From the NCBI GenBank assembly GCA_031553315.1, contig JAVBLT010000001.1, forward strand, positions 62,001-126,000: a stretch of DNA of 64,000 nt, given 5' to 3'. Numbering within the stretch: the first letter of the stretch is position 1; each line of letters opens with the position of its first letter. Below the pieces are notes generated by a model that had not been told where the DNA came from, did not search any database, and saw only the letters and a list, made by a program, of their open reading frames with translations. Source of the DNA: JAVBLT01 sp031553315 (GTDB lineage: Bacteria > Verrucomicrobiota > Kiritimatiellia > RFP12 > DVOR01). Position numbers and translations under genes: made by a program. This document shows positions 50,841 to 59,580 of the stretch, piece by piece.

Positions 50841-52052
50841 ATGAGAAAACGCCTCATCATCCTCGCCGCCACCCTGCTGACCGCCTTCGCGCTCCGCGCC
50901 CAGCACCCGGCCTCCATTCTCCCCTACCTCCAAAACCCCACGGCCGACGCCGTCACCATCAGCTACCTCGCGCAAAACGCCCGCGATGTGACCGTCGTCC
51001 TCCACCGCCAGACCCCTCAAGGCCTCCTCGGCCTCCGCCGCCAGCCCGCCGCCGCCACCCCCATCCCCGGCACCCCCTGGACGCACTGGAAAGCCCGCTT
51101 CACCGGCCTCACCCCCGGCCAGGCCTACGACTACACCATCATCTACAAACAGCCCGACGGTTCCCCCGCCAGCACCGAAAAATACATCTTCACCCACCCC
51201 GACCCCCAATCACCCACCCTCCGGGCCGCCGTCTTCAACGACCTCCACGACCGCATTCCCACCCTCGAACAGCTCCTCGCCCACATCACCCCCGCCGACT
51301 ACGACATCACCCTCCTCAACGGCGACATGTGGAACGACCCCAGCCCCAAAGACGGCGCCGAACGCGTCTTCAAAACCCTGGAGGCCTACGTCCGCCTCCT
51401 CAACGCCTCCACCAAGCCCCTCTTCTACCTCCGCGGCAACCACGATACCCGCGGCTCTTTCGCCAACCGCCTCAGCCACCTCTTCGATCTCCCCAACAAC
51501 GACCCCGCCGCCCCCTTCCAGGATCAAAACGCCTACTACGATTTCCGCATCGGCCCCGTCTGGTTCATCTGCCCCGACGCCGGCGAAGACGGCAACAAGC
51601 GCGCCGAGATCTTCCAGCCCTACCGCCAGCGCCAAGCCTCCTGGCTCGAAGGCCTCTTCACCGGCAGCGCCTCCCGCACCGCCCCCTGGCGCGTCGCCGC
51701 CCTCCACATCCCTCTCTACAACTCCTCCTGGTGGGATCAGCCCGACGCTCTCGCCCGCTGGGAACCCATCCTCTCCAAAGCCCGTATCGACCTCATGATC
51801 GCCGGCCACGACCACACCTGGCGCCACCTCGAAAAAGGCAAAACCTACACCCGCACCCGTAAAGAGAAAGACGGCTCCACCAGCTCGGACTCCGTCACCC
51901 CCCCCTACCCCGTCCTCATCGGCGGCGGCCCCGCCGTCGCCGGCGGCGAAATCGCCACCGTCATCCTCCTGCGCGCCGATCTCCACACCCTGACCGCCCG
52001 CATGATCAACGCCAACGGCGCCGAAACCGCCACCCTCATCCTCAACAAATAG
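50841..52052 (+). CDS. Secreted calcineurin-like (purple acid phosphatase-type) metallophosphoesterase
   Basis: The 403-residue protein has a signal peptide (RLIILAATLLTAFALRAQ), a fibronectin-III-like N-terminal domain (~25-120), then a dinuclear metal phosphoesterase domain with FNDLHD, LNGDMW, LRGNHDTRG, ALHIPLYNSSWW and AGHDHTWRH. This order resembles PhoD/purple acid phosphatases, which release phosphate from mono- or diesters outside the cytoplasm. It is monocistronic, with its own promoter and terminator. The natural substrate is unknown. Confidence 0.88.
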   Translation: MRKRLIILAATLLTAFALRAQHPASILPYLQNPTADAVTISYLAQNARDVTVVLHRQTPQGLLGLRRQPAAATPIPGTPWTHWKARFTGLTPGQAYDYTIIYKQPDGSPASTEKYIFTHPDPQSPTLRAAVFNDLHDRIPTLEQLLAHITPADYDITLLNGDMWNDPSPKDGAERVFKTLEAYVRLLNASTKPLFYLRGNHDTRGSFANRLSHLFDLPNNDPAAPFQDQNAYYDFRIGPVWFICPDAGEDGNKRAEIFQPYRQRQASWLEGLFTGSASRTAPWRVAALHIPLYNSSWWDQPDALARWEPILSKARIDLMIAGHDHTWRHLEKGKTYTRTRKEKDGSTSSDSVTPPYPVLIGGGPAVAGGEIATVILLRADLHTLTARMINANGAETATLILNK

Positions 52053-52078
52053 AAAAAAACCTGAGGAACCGATGGCGT

Positions 52079-52999
52079 TCACATGATTCCGCTCTCCTCC
52101 GGGAGCGGTTTTTTGTTTTTCCCCGGGAAAAAAGAATAAAAATGGTACCATTGATCGGGGTGATTGCGGGCGAGGGGCTCGAGGAAGCGGGTATAGGCGG
52201 CAAGCAGGGTCTGATCATTGGGCGCGGGAGGGGCTTCTTCCAGAACGAGGCGGTAGCGGCTGCCTTTCAGGCGGATGGCGGCAAGGAAATAAACGGGGCA
52301 ATCCATCATGCGGGCAAAGCGGAAAACGCCTTGGGGAAAGCGGCAGGAATGGCCGAGAAAGTCGGCGGAGAGGGTCTTTCCGGGCGCGCGGGCCGAAACG
52401 CGGTCGCCGGCCATAATCACAACGTCGCCGCGGGCGATGCGTTCCTGGGTCTCGATCGCGGTCTGAATGCCGATTGCATCAATGGGGTGGAACAGGTGGC
52501 GTTTATCTTGCTTTTTCCCGGCGTAGAACTCAAAAAAGATACGGCTTTGACCCGATTCGATGAACGAGTGGAAGGTCACGCCGCCAAGCTCGGGAAGCCG
52601 GCGGGCGACGACGGGAAGGATTTCGACGTTGCCGATGTGGCCGCAAATGAAAAAAACGCCTTGCCGGGCACGAAGGCGCCGGAGGAGGCTGTGCTGGGCG
52701 GGGGTATCGGGAATTTCAACGGCGACGGCTTTGGCAAAGGCGGAAGCGTCGATTTTATCCACAAGGGCATAGCTGTAGGAGAGCATGTGGCGATAGGTGG
52801 AGAAGCGGGGGCCGTTGAGGGCGGCCTGAAAGGCGCGGGAAGCGTTCCGCGCGGGAGCGGCGAAGCACCAGATCACCCCGACGATGGGAACGAGGGCGAT
52901 TTTAAGGGCGCGTACGCCGAAAAAGCGGTAAATTTGCCACAGGAGAAAGAGGCGGAAGCGGCCGGCGCTTTGTTCTTTGTGCTGGTACCAATCAGCCAT
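52079..52999 (-). CDS. LpxL/HtrB-like lysophospholipid acyltransferase of the aryl polyene cluster
   Basis: This family transfers acyl chains to lipid acceptors; in aryl polyene clusters such a protein is thought to attach the polyene to its lipid/glycan carrier. The 306-residue protein has an N-terminal hydrophobic segment (RALKIALVPIVGVIWCFAAP), the acyltransferase motif FFICGHIGNVEILP (HxxxxE-type with H and E) and GDVVIMAGDRVSARAPG. Its last ~13 residues (KNKKPLPEESGIM) are encoded within the terminator of the convergent phosphoesterase gene. It is the last gene of the ACP-led operon and overlaps the exporter gene by eight bases. Confidence 0.85.
   Translation of the reverse strand: MADWYQHKEQSAGRFRLFLLWQIYRFFGVRALKIALVPIVGVIWCFAAPARNASRAFQAALNGPRFSTYRHMLSYSYALVDKIDASAFAKAVAVEIPDTPAQHSLLRRLRARQGVFFICGHIGNVEILPVVARRLPELGGVTFHSFIESGQSRIFFEFYAGKKQDKRHLFHPIDAIGIQTAIETQERIARGDVVIMAGDRVSARAPGKTLSADFLGHSCRFPQGVFRFARMMDCPVYFLAAIRLKGSRYRLVLEEAPPAPNDQTLLAAYTRFLEPLARNHPDQWYHFYSFFPGKNKKPLPEESGIM
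52086..52117 (+). terminator. Rho-independent terminator of the phosphoesterase gene
   Basis: The stem CCGCTC / GAGCGG is followed by a T6 run and further T. The same bases encode the last residues of the convergent acyltransferase gene. Confidence 0.8.
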
Positions 53000-55121
53000 T
53001 GCGGTTCCGGTTGTAGAGCATGCAGGAGAGGAGCCAGGCGAAAAAGAGGCCTGCGCCGAGAATGTAGCCCATGGCGCGGATGAGGGGAAAGGAGGTGAAC
53101 AGAAGCCCCGAAAGGCTGGCGCTGCTGGTGAGAAAAGAAAGGAAAACGGCGCGGCCGGTGGCGGGGTGACCGTCGGAAAGGTGAAAAATGGTGTAGTCGA
53201 TGCCGATGCCGATGAGGATGAAGAGGCTCAGGAGATGGAAGAGGCTGACGGGCGAATCGGCGAGAGCGAGGCCGCCGAGGAGGATCACAAGGGTCAGGCC
53301 CAGAGGGAGAAGGTAAAGAAAGACGCGTCGGCGGAAGAGAATGGCAAGGAGCGCAAGCATCCCCAAAGCAGAGGCGAAGAGGAGGCGCTGGGTTTCGCGG
53401 CTGTAGGCCTGGAAGGTCTGCGTGAGCATGGCACGGGGAGAAAACACCGCGATCCCGGGCGGAGGCCGGCGGGTCTTGGAATCGAAGGGAATGAGGCTGT
53501 AGACCTCGTTTCCGGCGGCGTGAAGGAGGTTTTCCACGGCGCTTCGGTTGACGGGGCTCCGGGTGTTTTCAACGGTGAGAAAGGGCGTGGGCTGAAAAAC
53601 GGGAGGCGCTTTCAGGCCGAGCGCGGCTTGAAAAGGGAGCGCCCGGGTTTCAAAAAGAGCCTGAATCAGGCGGTTGTTTTCGGTTTGGCGAGCCGCGGAA
53701 GGAATGAGGCGGGAAAGACCGTTGAGGGCGGATTGCTCTTCGGCCTGCAGGAGCGCTTCGACGCTTTGGGCGCGGGCGATGGCGAAGGCGTTGGCCTGGG
53801 CGCCGACGGTCTCGAGGAAGAGGCGTTCCCCGGCGAGAAGGGTTTGAGGCGGGGTGTAGAAAGCCGTCACATCGTTTTCAGCGCGCAGTTTTCCGAGCGT
53901 GCAGGCGCCGAAGACCAGAATGCCGAAAACGAGCATCATCCCGACGGCGCGCCTGAAAGGAGGGAAAGACCGCCCCGGGCTGAAGGCCGGAAACCAGCCC
54001 GCCGGAACGAGACCGTAAAAGAGCTGGGTGAAGGTAAACACGCAACACATGCCGACCGTGGTGAAAAGCGCGACCTGCCGGAGAAAGGCGAGCTCGGAGA
54101 AAAAGAGCGGAATGAAGCAGGCCTGCGTGGTGAGGAAGGCCGAAATCAACGCCCGGCGGGTGGCGCGCAGGGCGGCGGGCAGGCTGCGGGCGGTCTGGGC
54201 GGCGATGAAAATGTGGAAGGAGTAGTCGATGGTGAGACCGATCAGCGTGGTCCCGAAGACGAAGACGAGGATGTGAGGCGCGGCGAAAAAAAAGAAGAGC
54301 GCCGCCGTGCTCACGGCGGCCCCCGAGGCGAGACCGGCAAGGATGGGAAAAAGAGGTTTCACAGACCGGAACTGAAAGAGCGCCAGCCCCACAACGACGA
54401 GGGTCGAAAAAAGAGTGAGCGCGTTGATTTCTCCGCGCGTGGCCCGGGTCGTGAGGTGGGTGTGGAAGGGGGCGCCGGAGAGGTGGAGACCGGGAGCGGC
54501 GAGGAGTTCGTCGAGCAGGGCTTCGCGCGAGCGAGGGGGCGCGCGGTTGAGGTTCAGGTAGAGCCAGGTGTGGAAACGGGCGTCTTTTTCAATGACGATA
54601 AAGCCGTTGAGCATATGCCAGGAGGGCGCGGCGAAGGCGGTCGAGGCCTGGCGCGCGAAACCGGTCTTGAGGAGAAAGGGATCCTGGGCGAGAGGGAAGA
54701 GGGGAGGCGCAAGCGAGGTGGCGATCCGGCGGAGGGCATCGTCGGCCACGCCGGCAAAATCTCCGGCCTGGAGGCGGTTGCGGGCATCGTCGGCGAGCAG
54801 GTTTCCGCCGCGGGCGGCGAGGTCACGGATGTGTTCGGCAAGCGCTTCGGAAGAGAGGCGGCCTTCAATGAGTTCCGGTCTCGAAAAGGTTTCGAGGAAG
54901 GCGGTTGCCCGTTGGATCGAGGCCTGGGCGGTTTCGCCTTCGCAGAGGATGTGGGCCTTTTCGGAGCTGCGCTTAACGGCATTGAGCAGAAGCTGGAATT
55001 CCTGATCCCGGGCGCCGCCGATGAGATCGAAAAGATCGGTTTTCACACGCAGGGGATGCGTGCACAGCCACAGTGCGGCGGCGGTCACAAGGGTGAGAAA
55101 AACGAGGCGGATTATTCGCAT
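52992..55121 (-). CDS. MMPL/RND-type exporter of the aryl polyene cluster
   Basis: The 709-residue protein has two repeats of one large periplasmic domain followed by about five or six helices. Helix-rich stretches include GLTIDYSFHIFIAAQTARSL and FILIGIGIDYTIFHLSDGH, the GxxxDY motif of MMPL proteins in both halves. MMPL members of these clusters are believed to move the polyene lipid toward the outer membrane together with the LolA-like protein. It overlaps the LolA-like gene by ten bases. Confidence 0.88.
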   Translation of the reverse strand: MRIIRLVFLTLVTAAALWLCTHPLRVKTDLFDLIGGARDQEFQLLLNAVKRSSEKAHILCEGETAQASIQRATAFLETFSRPELIEGRLSSEALAEHIRDLAARGGNLLADDARNRLQAGDFAGVADDALRRIATSLAPPLFPLAQDPFLLKTGFARQASTAFAAPSWHMLNGFIVIEKDARFHTWLYLNLNRAPPRSREALLDELLAAPGLHLSGAPFHTHLTTRATRGEINALTLFSTLVVVGLALFQFRSVKPLFPILAGLASGAAVSTAALFFFFAAPHILVFVFGTTLIGLTIDYSFHIFIAAQTARSLPAALRATRRALISAFLTTQACFIPLFFSELAFLRQVALFTTVGMCCVFTFTQLFYGLVPAGWFPAFSPGRSFPPFRRAVGMMLVFGILVFGACTLGKLRAENDVTAFYTPPQTLLAGERLFLETVGAQANAFAIARAQSVEALLQAEEQSALNGLSRLIPSAARQTENNRLIQALFETRALPFQAALGLKAPPVFQPTPFLTVENTRSPVNRSAVENLLHAAGNEVYSLIPFDSKTRRPPPGIAVFSPRAMLTQTFQAYSRETQRLLFASALGMLALLAILFRRRVFLYLLPLGLTLVILLGGLALADSPVSLFHLLSLFILIGIGIDYTIFHLSDGHPATGRAVFLSFLTSSASLSGLLFTSFPLIRAMGYILGAGLFFAWLLSCMLYNRNRNG

Positions 55122-55684
55122 AAGAGCGTGAGGACGGGGTGGAGGCTGGCGGGGACTTCGGCGGCGGGGGTCAGGCTGATGCGCAGGGTATCGGTGTTGG
55201 CGTAGGTCACGCGGACGCTCTCGGGGGCGGCGCCGCGGCCGGTGATGGAAACGGCGCTGACGAAGGCCTTCACCTCATCGGTCTTGGGAGCGAGGGCGAG
55301 CGACCAGGCATCGTCGTCGCCGGGGGTGTAGGCGGCGGTGAAGTAGTGTTCAAGCGGCGAGATGTCGCCATCAAGAAAACGGCGGATCAACGCGGCGGCC
55401 GGAAACCCTTCGGCGGCGATGGGCTCAAGGGCGGCGCCCTGAAGGGAGAAGAGCCCCTTTCCGGTGATCACATAGGTCTGGGAAAAGGGCTTGAGCGTTT
55501 GCCACACAAACCCCTTCTCGCGGTCGGCGTAGAAAACGCCGGAGGTGGTGATGCTGACCTCCAGGTCGGAGAGGGTTTTCACTTGGGTAAAGGCGCCGTG
55601 GCGGGGCTCGGCTTGGGCGATCCGCTCGGAAAGCGAGGAGGGCGAGGCGGCTGAGAGGAGGAGGCTGGCGAGGAGGGCAATCAT
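55112..55684 (-). CDS. LolA-like outer-membrane carrier protein of the aryl polyene cluster
   Basis: The 190-residue protein has a short signal peptide (MIALLASLLLSAA) and a LolA-like half-barrel with FTQVKTLSDLEVSITTSGVF, FVWQTLKPFSQTYVIT and a later DAWSLALAPKTDEVKAFVSAVSI block in which the pattern of LolA lipoprotein carriers is seen. It probably ferries a lipidated polyene or its carrier across the periplasm. It sits three bases after the thioesterase gene and overlaps the exporter start. Confidence 0.8.
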   Translation of the reverse strand: MIALLASLLLSAASPSSLSERIAQAEPRHGAFTQVKTLSDLEVSITTSGVFYADREKGFVWQTLKPFSQTYVITGKGLFSLQGAALEPIAAEGFPAAALIRRFLDGDISPLEHYFTAAYTPGDDDAWSLALAPKTDEVKAFVSAVSITGRGAAPESVRVTYANTDTLRISLTPAAEVPASLHPVLTLLCE

Positions 55685-55687
55685 GGG

Positions 55688-56086
55688 TTAATCCTTGAAG
55701 AGGGCGCGGATGCGGGGCGGAATTTCATAAAAGCTCGCCTGATCGGCGATCGACACGCACATCTGGCGGGTTTCGCCTTTGCAGATGAGGCTGCCGGTTT
55801 CGGCGTCGGTAATGCGGTATTTGAAAATCAGGAGGTTGTCGCTGGGAACCCGCGCGGTGGTCACGATGAGCTTCTGCCGGAAACGGCAGGGGGCGATGTA
55901 TTTCACGGTGAGGTTGACGACGGGGAAGGCGTATTTTTCCCGGGTCATGTCGAGGTAGGTGAAGCCCATTTTTTCGAGGTAATCGCAGCGGGCGGCCTCG
56001 AAATAGCGCACATAATGGCCGTGCCAGGCCACGTTCATGGAGTCGACGTCGTAAAATTCAACGGTGACGGGGGTTTGCACATTCAT
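55688..56086 (-). CDS. 4-hydroxybenzoyl-CoA-type (hot-dog) thioesterase
   Basis: The 132-residue protein has the 4HBT signature VEFYDVDSMNVAWHGHYVRYFE, with the catalytic Asp in YDVD and the WHGHYVRYFE helix. It would hydrolyse acyl-thioesters, here plausibly releasing or editing polyene intermediates from the ACPs. It overlaps the glycosyltransferase gene by four bases (ATGA). Confidence 0.92.
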   Translation of the reverse strand: MNVQTPVTVEFYDVDSMNVAWHGHYVRYFEAARCDYLEKMGFTYLDMTREKYAFPVVNLTVKYIAPCRFRQKLIVTTARVPSDNLLIFKYRITDAETGSLICKGETRQMCVSIADQASFYEIPPRIRALFKD

Positions 56087-56805
56087 CGGAGGAAGGCCTT
56101 TCGCAGGAGCATCAGCGGAGCGAGGGTGCAGAGACAGGCGTGCATGAGGGAAATGGCGAGCGTATCGCGCAGGGCGCGGTAGTTGGAGTGGCCGCCGGCG
56201 GGATAAACCACGCGGGTGGCGACCGGCTTCACGGCGATGCGTTCCCAGCTCGCCCGCACAATGATTTCGGGGTCGAAGGCCATGCGGCGGAAACAGATGC
56301 GTTTCACGAGGCGGCGCATGGGGGCCACGGGGTAAACGCGGAAACCGCAGAGCGCATCGGGAATCGCGCGGGAGGCGGTTTCAAGCGCGACCCAGAAGGT
56401 GGTCACTTTCCGGCCGTGGACGCGGGCTCGGGGAGCGGAAGCATCGAACTCAGGCACCCCGCAGACGAGTGCGCCGGGGGCTTCGCGGGCGGCGGCGAGA
56501 AAGCGGGGGATATCGGCGGCGCAGTGCTGGCCGTCGGCATCGATTTGGAGCACATGGGAAAAACCGAGCGCGGCGGCCTTTTCAAAGCCGCTGAGAAACG
56601 CGTGGCCCTTGCCGCGATTGACTTCGCTGCGAATGAGCGTGAGCCCGTGCCGGGCGGCGAGGGAGGCGAGAAGGCGGGCGTCGCCGGCGGGGGAACCGTC
56701 GTCGGCCACAATCACGGGGATACCGTGGCGGAGCAAATCGGGCAGGAAGCCGGCGAACTGCGCGGCGTGGTTGTAAACGGGCACGAGGATGACGGGCTTA
56801 AACAC
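56083..56805 (-). CDS. Family 2 glycosyltransferase of the aryl polyene cluster
   Basis: The 240-residue protein is a GT2 enzyme with the N-terminal KPVILVPVYNHAAQFAGFLP, VIVADDGSPAGDARLL, NRGKGHAFLSGFEKAAALGF and the DxD motif LQIDADGQH. It resembles dolichol-phosphate-mannose synthase-like transferases found in aryl polyene clusters, and may glycosylate the polyene head or its lipid anchor. The GTG at 56805 is chosen because a longer frame would lie inside the ligase gene; it overlaps that gene's stop by eight bases. Sugar and acceptor are unknown. Confidence 0.87.
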   Translation of the reverse strand: MFKPVILVPVYNHAAQFAGFLPDLLRHGIPVIVADDGSPAGDARLLASLAARHGLTLIRSEVNRGKGHAFLSGFEKAAALGFSHVLQIDADGQHCAADIPRFLAAAREAPGALVCGVPEFDASAPRARVHGRKVTTFWVALETASRAIPDALCGFRVYPVAPMRRLVKRICFRRMAFDPEIIVRASWERIAVKPVATRVVYPAGGHSNYRALRDTLAISLMHACLCTLAPLMLLRKAFLR

Positions 56806-58480
56806 GGGGTTCCGCCTCCAGGGCTCCGGAGGAACAGGCGGCGCCGTCGCCGGCCCGGCGATACTCAAAGGCATAGCAGTTCGGCGCCGTTTGGCGCAGG
56901 GAGAAATCGACCGGTTCGCCGGGGCGGACGATGCTCGAAAACTTGACGGCGCGCAGGCGGCTCACGCGAAACTCCCCGCGCAGAAGCCGCGTGAGGGCCA
57001 GGCGGGCAAAGTAGACCTGCACCACGCCGGGAAGGATGGGAAAACCGGGGAAGTGGCCGCGGAAATAGGGGCTGTCGGGGAGGAAGACCCAGCGGGCCTC
57101 AAAGGCGGTTTCGGTTTGGCGGAAGCGCTCCGCGAGCGGTTCGGGGATGTTGGCCTCGAAGAGGCGCTTGAGCTCGGAAGCCACGAGTTTGCCCTGGGGG
57201 TTGGTGGGGAATTCGTGGATGACGCGGAATTTCCGGGGAATGGCGGGCGCGGGGAACCAGGCGTCGAGCGCGCGGCGGATGCGGTCGGTCAGGGCGCGTT
57301 TGCCGCCGGCCGCGGCCAAGGCGATGCCTTCGGCGGAGGGAATCAGCACGCAACCAAGGGTGGTTTTGTCGCCGGGGAGCGGGAGGAGGTGGCTTCGGGA
57401 AACCTCGGGCAGGTTGTTGATGCGCTGCTCCATCTCGGGCAGGGAAATGCGCTGCTCGGCAATCTTCACGAGGCGGTCGACGCGCCCCAGGAGCAGAAAG
57501 GATCGGGCATCGGGCGCAAGGGTCACGGCGTCGCCCATTGTGTAAGGCTCGCGGGTGCAGACGAAGGGCGATTCCACGCGCAGCGTGCCGTCGGGGTTCG
57601 CTGCGGCGGTCACGCGTGAAAAAACGAAGAAGCGCTCCGAGACCGCCTGCTGGCGCGAGGCCACGCCGCCCGTTTCCGTGCTGCCGAAGATTTCGAAGGG
57701 CGACACGCCGAAACAGGCTCGCGCGGCCTCCGAAACGGGCGCGGTGAGCAGGCCGCCGGAGGTGTAGATGGCGCGGATGGCGGGGGCGTAGGCGTAGTGA
57801 TCGCGGTAGGCGAGGATTTTATCGAGGAAAACGGGGGTTGTGGCGAAGAGGCAGCGCGGATAGGCGGCGAGTTTGCGCTCCAGCATTTCGGGGGAGAGAA
57901 TCAGGTCGGCGTCGCTCGTGATGCGGGCGGCGAGCGGAAAGAGCACGCGCCAAAGCAGGCCGTAGATGTGGTACGCGACCACGGAACCGATGACGACGGG
58001 GTTTTCGGGCGTGATCGCGGCCTGGGTTTCGCAGATGTTGACCCCTTCGGCGGCGAGCGTGGAGAAGCGTCGGCGGATGAGCTTGGGCGTGCCGGTGCTG
58101 CCGGAGGTGAAAAACGAGACCATGCCGTCGGCCATCGGCGCGAGGGGGAAATCAGGCGCGGGGGGAATGGCGGCGGGAAGAGCGGTCACGAGGGGAAAGG
58201 GTGCGAGGCGGGAATCTTCGAGGAGGGTCTTCTTGAACTGCGGCAAAAGGATGATTTCCTTTTTGGCCTGAAGCAACGCGAAAAAAACCACGGCGAAAAG
58301 GTAGAGGTCGGCGTCGATGAAGACCACGGCGGCATCGGTCGCGACGGTGCGCTCGAAATGGCGAGCGGCGCTTTGCACGGCAGCGCGGAAGGCGCTGAAG
58401 GTGTGTTCCGCGCGATCTGTTTTGAAGCAGATGTAGCCGCCCGCTTCGGTGTTGAACAGGTCGTTGAGATCAATGCCCAT
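56798..58480 (-). CDS. Acyl-AMP ligase fused to a FabA/FabZ-like dehydratase
   Basis: Residues 1-~445 are an AMP-forming acyl-activating enzyme: FFTSGSTGTPKLIRRRF (P-loop), FEIFGSTETGGVASR, LLGRVDRLVKIAEQRISLPE and TNPQGKLVASEL with the C-terminal catalytic lysine. Residues ~460-560 are a hot-dog dehydratase domain with the FabA/FabZ signature YFRGHFPGFPILPGVVQ (H476). In related clusters these are separate genes: a ligase that loads the aryl starter onto ACP and a 3-hydroxyacyl-ACP dehydratase. The fusion is seen in one frame without a break. The gene overlaps its upstream neighbour by 11 bases. Confidence 0.88.
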   Translation of the reverse strand: MGIDLNDLFNTEAGGYICFKTDRAEHTFSAFRAAVQSAARHFERTVATDAAVVFIDADLYLFAVVFFALLQAKKEIILLPQFKKTLLEDSRLAPFPLVTALPAAIPPAPDFPLAPMADGMVSFFTSGSTGTPKLIRRRFSTLAAEGVNICETQAAITPENPVVIGSVVAYHIYGLLWRVLFPLAARITSDADLILSPEMLERKLAAYPRCLFATTPVFLDKILAYRDHYAYAPAIRAIYTSGGLLTAPVSEAARACFGVSPFEIFGSTETGGVASRQQAVSERFFVFSRVTAAANPDGTLRVESPFVCTREPYTMGDAVTLAPDARSFLLLGRVDRLVKIAEQRISLPEMEQRINNLPEVSRSHLLPLPGDKTTLGCVLIPSAEGIALAAAGGKRALTDRIRRALDAWFPAPAIPRKFRVIHEFPTNPQGKLVASELKRLFEANIPEPLAERFRQTETAFEARWVFLPDSPYFRGHFPGFPILPGVVQVYFARLALTRLLRGEFRVSRLRAVKFSSIVRPGEPVDFSLRQTAPNCYAFEYRRAGDGAACSSGALEAEPRV

Positions 58481-58991
58481 AAACCGCCTTTCGCCTCACA
58501 AGATATTCCCCCAGAAACATACAGCCGATCAAAATGTTGGCGATGAGGCCGTTGTAGAGCGCCCAAACCGCCATGGGAAGGAAAACCGTGATCAGCGCCG
58601 CGGTTCCGTTGGCGAGGTTGAAGCAACCCCAGGCCACGGTGGCTTTTCGGGTGTAGGCCCGGCCTTTGTCGTCGAGCCTGTAGCCCATTTTTTCGGCGAA
58701 GGTCTGGATCAGCGGCGTGCCCCGGAGCGACGAAAAGAAGGCCCACGCGAAGAGCGCGTTGACCGCCACCGGGTAAAACAGCAGGAAAAGCGGATCGCGG
58801 CTGACCGAAAAAAGCAGCAGCAGCGCCACCCCCGCTCCCAGCAGCAGGCGCCGGCCGTGACCTAAAAACTGAATCGCCAGCACCATGCAAAAAACCGGTA
58901 TCAGGCGGGTGGGCGAAAGACCGGTTTTCAGCGTGTAGAAAACAAAAACCGAATAGAGCAGCGTGAGCAACACGCCGCCGGCCTTAATCAT
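58470..58991 (-). CDS. Small integral membrane protein of the aryl polyene cluster (COG4648-like)
   Basis: The 173-residue protein has about four or five hydrophobic helices (AGGVLLTLLYSVFVFYTL, LIPVFCMVLAIQFLGHG, LLLGAGVALLLLFS, and two later ones) and a conserved-looking EKMGYRLDDKGRAYTRKATVAW loop. Such COG4648-type proteins are regular members of aryl polyene clusters, but no biochemical role is established. Start ATG 58991 overlaps the ACP stop by eight bases; the longer frame would lie inside the ACP gene. Confidence 0.78.
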   Translation of the reverse strand: MIKAGGVLLTLLYSVFVFYTLKTGLSPTRLIPVFCMVLAIQFLGHGRRLLLGAGVALLLLFSVSRDPLFLLFYPVAVNALFAWAFFSSLRGTPLIQTFAEKMGYRLDDKGRAYTRKATVAWGCFNLANGTAALITVFLPMAVWALYNGLIANILIGCMFLGEYLVRRKAVYGH

Positions 58992-59238
58992 TGAGCACTT
59001 TTTCAACGGCATGCGTGACGTCCGCCAATGTGCGGATCGCCTTGAACTGATCGGGGTCAATCCGCTTGCTGGTCATGTTCTGGAGCTTCACCACCAGATC
59101 CACGGCGTCGATGCTGTCGAGCTCCAGATCGGTGAAGAGGTTCACGTCGGGGGTGAGTTTTTCAGCGGGGCATTCGAATTCTTCAATCAGGATTTCTTTG
59201 ACGCGCTGTTCGATGTTTTCCCGGGTCATGGTTTGCAT
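58984..59238 (-). CDS. Acyl carrier protein 1 of the aryl polyene cluster
   Basis: The 84-residue ACP carries the phosphopantetheine site in FTDLELDSIDAVDLV, where the Ser of DSID is modified. It is acidic and helical as expected. It starts two bases after the stop of the second ACP, so the two are co-translated. The two ACPs probably serve starter loading and chain extension. Confidence 0.93.
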   Translation of the reverse strand: MQTMTRENIEQRVKEILIEEFECPAEKLTPDVNLFTDLELDSIDAVDLVVKLQNMTSKRIDPDQFKAIRTLADVTHAVEKVLND

Positions 59239-59240
59239 GG

Positions 59241-59510
59241 TTATTCCTTTGGAAGCCGGCTGGCGATGTAGGCGGCCAGCGTGCGCACGGATTGAAAATG
59301 GGGGCGGTTCTCCGATTGCTCCGAGTGGAACGACACGTTGTATTTCTTTTTGACGGCCATGCCGATTTCGAGCGCGTCGATGGAATCCAGCCCGAGACCG
59401 TCGGCGAAGAGCGGGGTTTCGGTTTCGATGTCGTCACGCGTGAGGTCTTCGAGATCCACGCGGCTGACAATGAGGTCTTTGAGTTCTTCTTCGATTTGAG
59501 CTTGCTTCAT
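59241..59510 (-). CDS. Acyl carrier protein 2 of the aryl polyene cluster
   Basis: The ~89-residue ACP has the modification site LFADGLGLDSIDALEIGM, with the Ser of DSID. The start MKQAQIEEELKDL at 59510 is chosen over an in-frame upstream ATG at 59546, which would begin at the predicted -10 box. It opens the second operon of the cluster. Confidence 0.92.
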   Translation of the reverse strand: MKQAQIEEELKDLIVSRVDLEDLTRDDIETETPLFADGLGLDSIDALEIGMAVKKKYNVSFHSEQSENRPHFQSVRTLAAYIASRLPKE

Positions 59511-59546
59511 AGGTTGTCCGTTTTTCAAAGTTGGAAAAGAGGGCAC

Positions 59547-59575
59547 ACAATAAAGGATTGCGGTTGAAAAGTCAA
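59547..59575 (-). promoter_or_regulatory. Sigma-70 promoter of the ACP-led operon
   Basis: On the minus strand TTGACT (59575-59570) and TATTGT (59552-59547) are 17 bases apart in the only sizable gap between the two minus-strand units of the cluster. Confidence 0.65.
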
Positions 59576-59580
59576 AAGTT

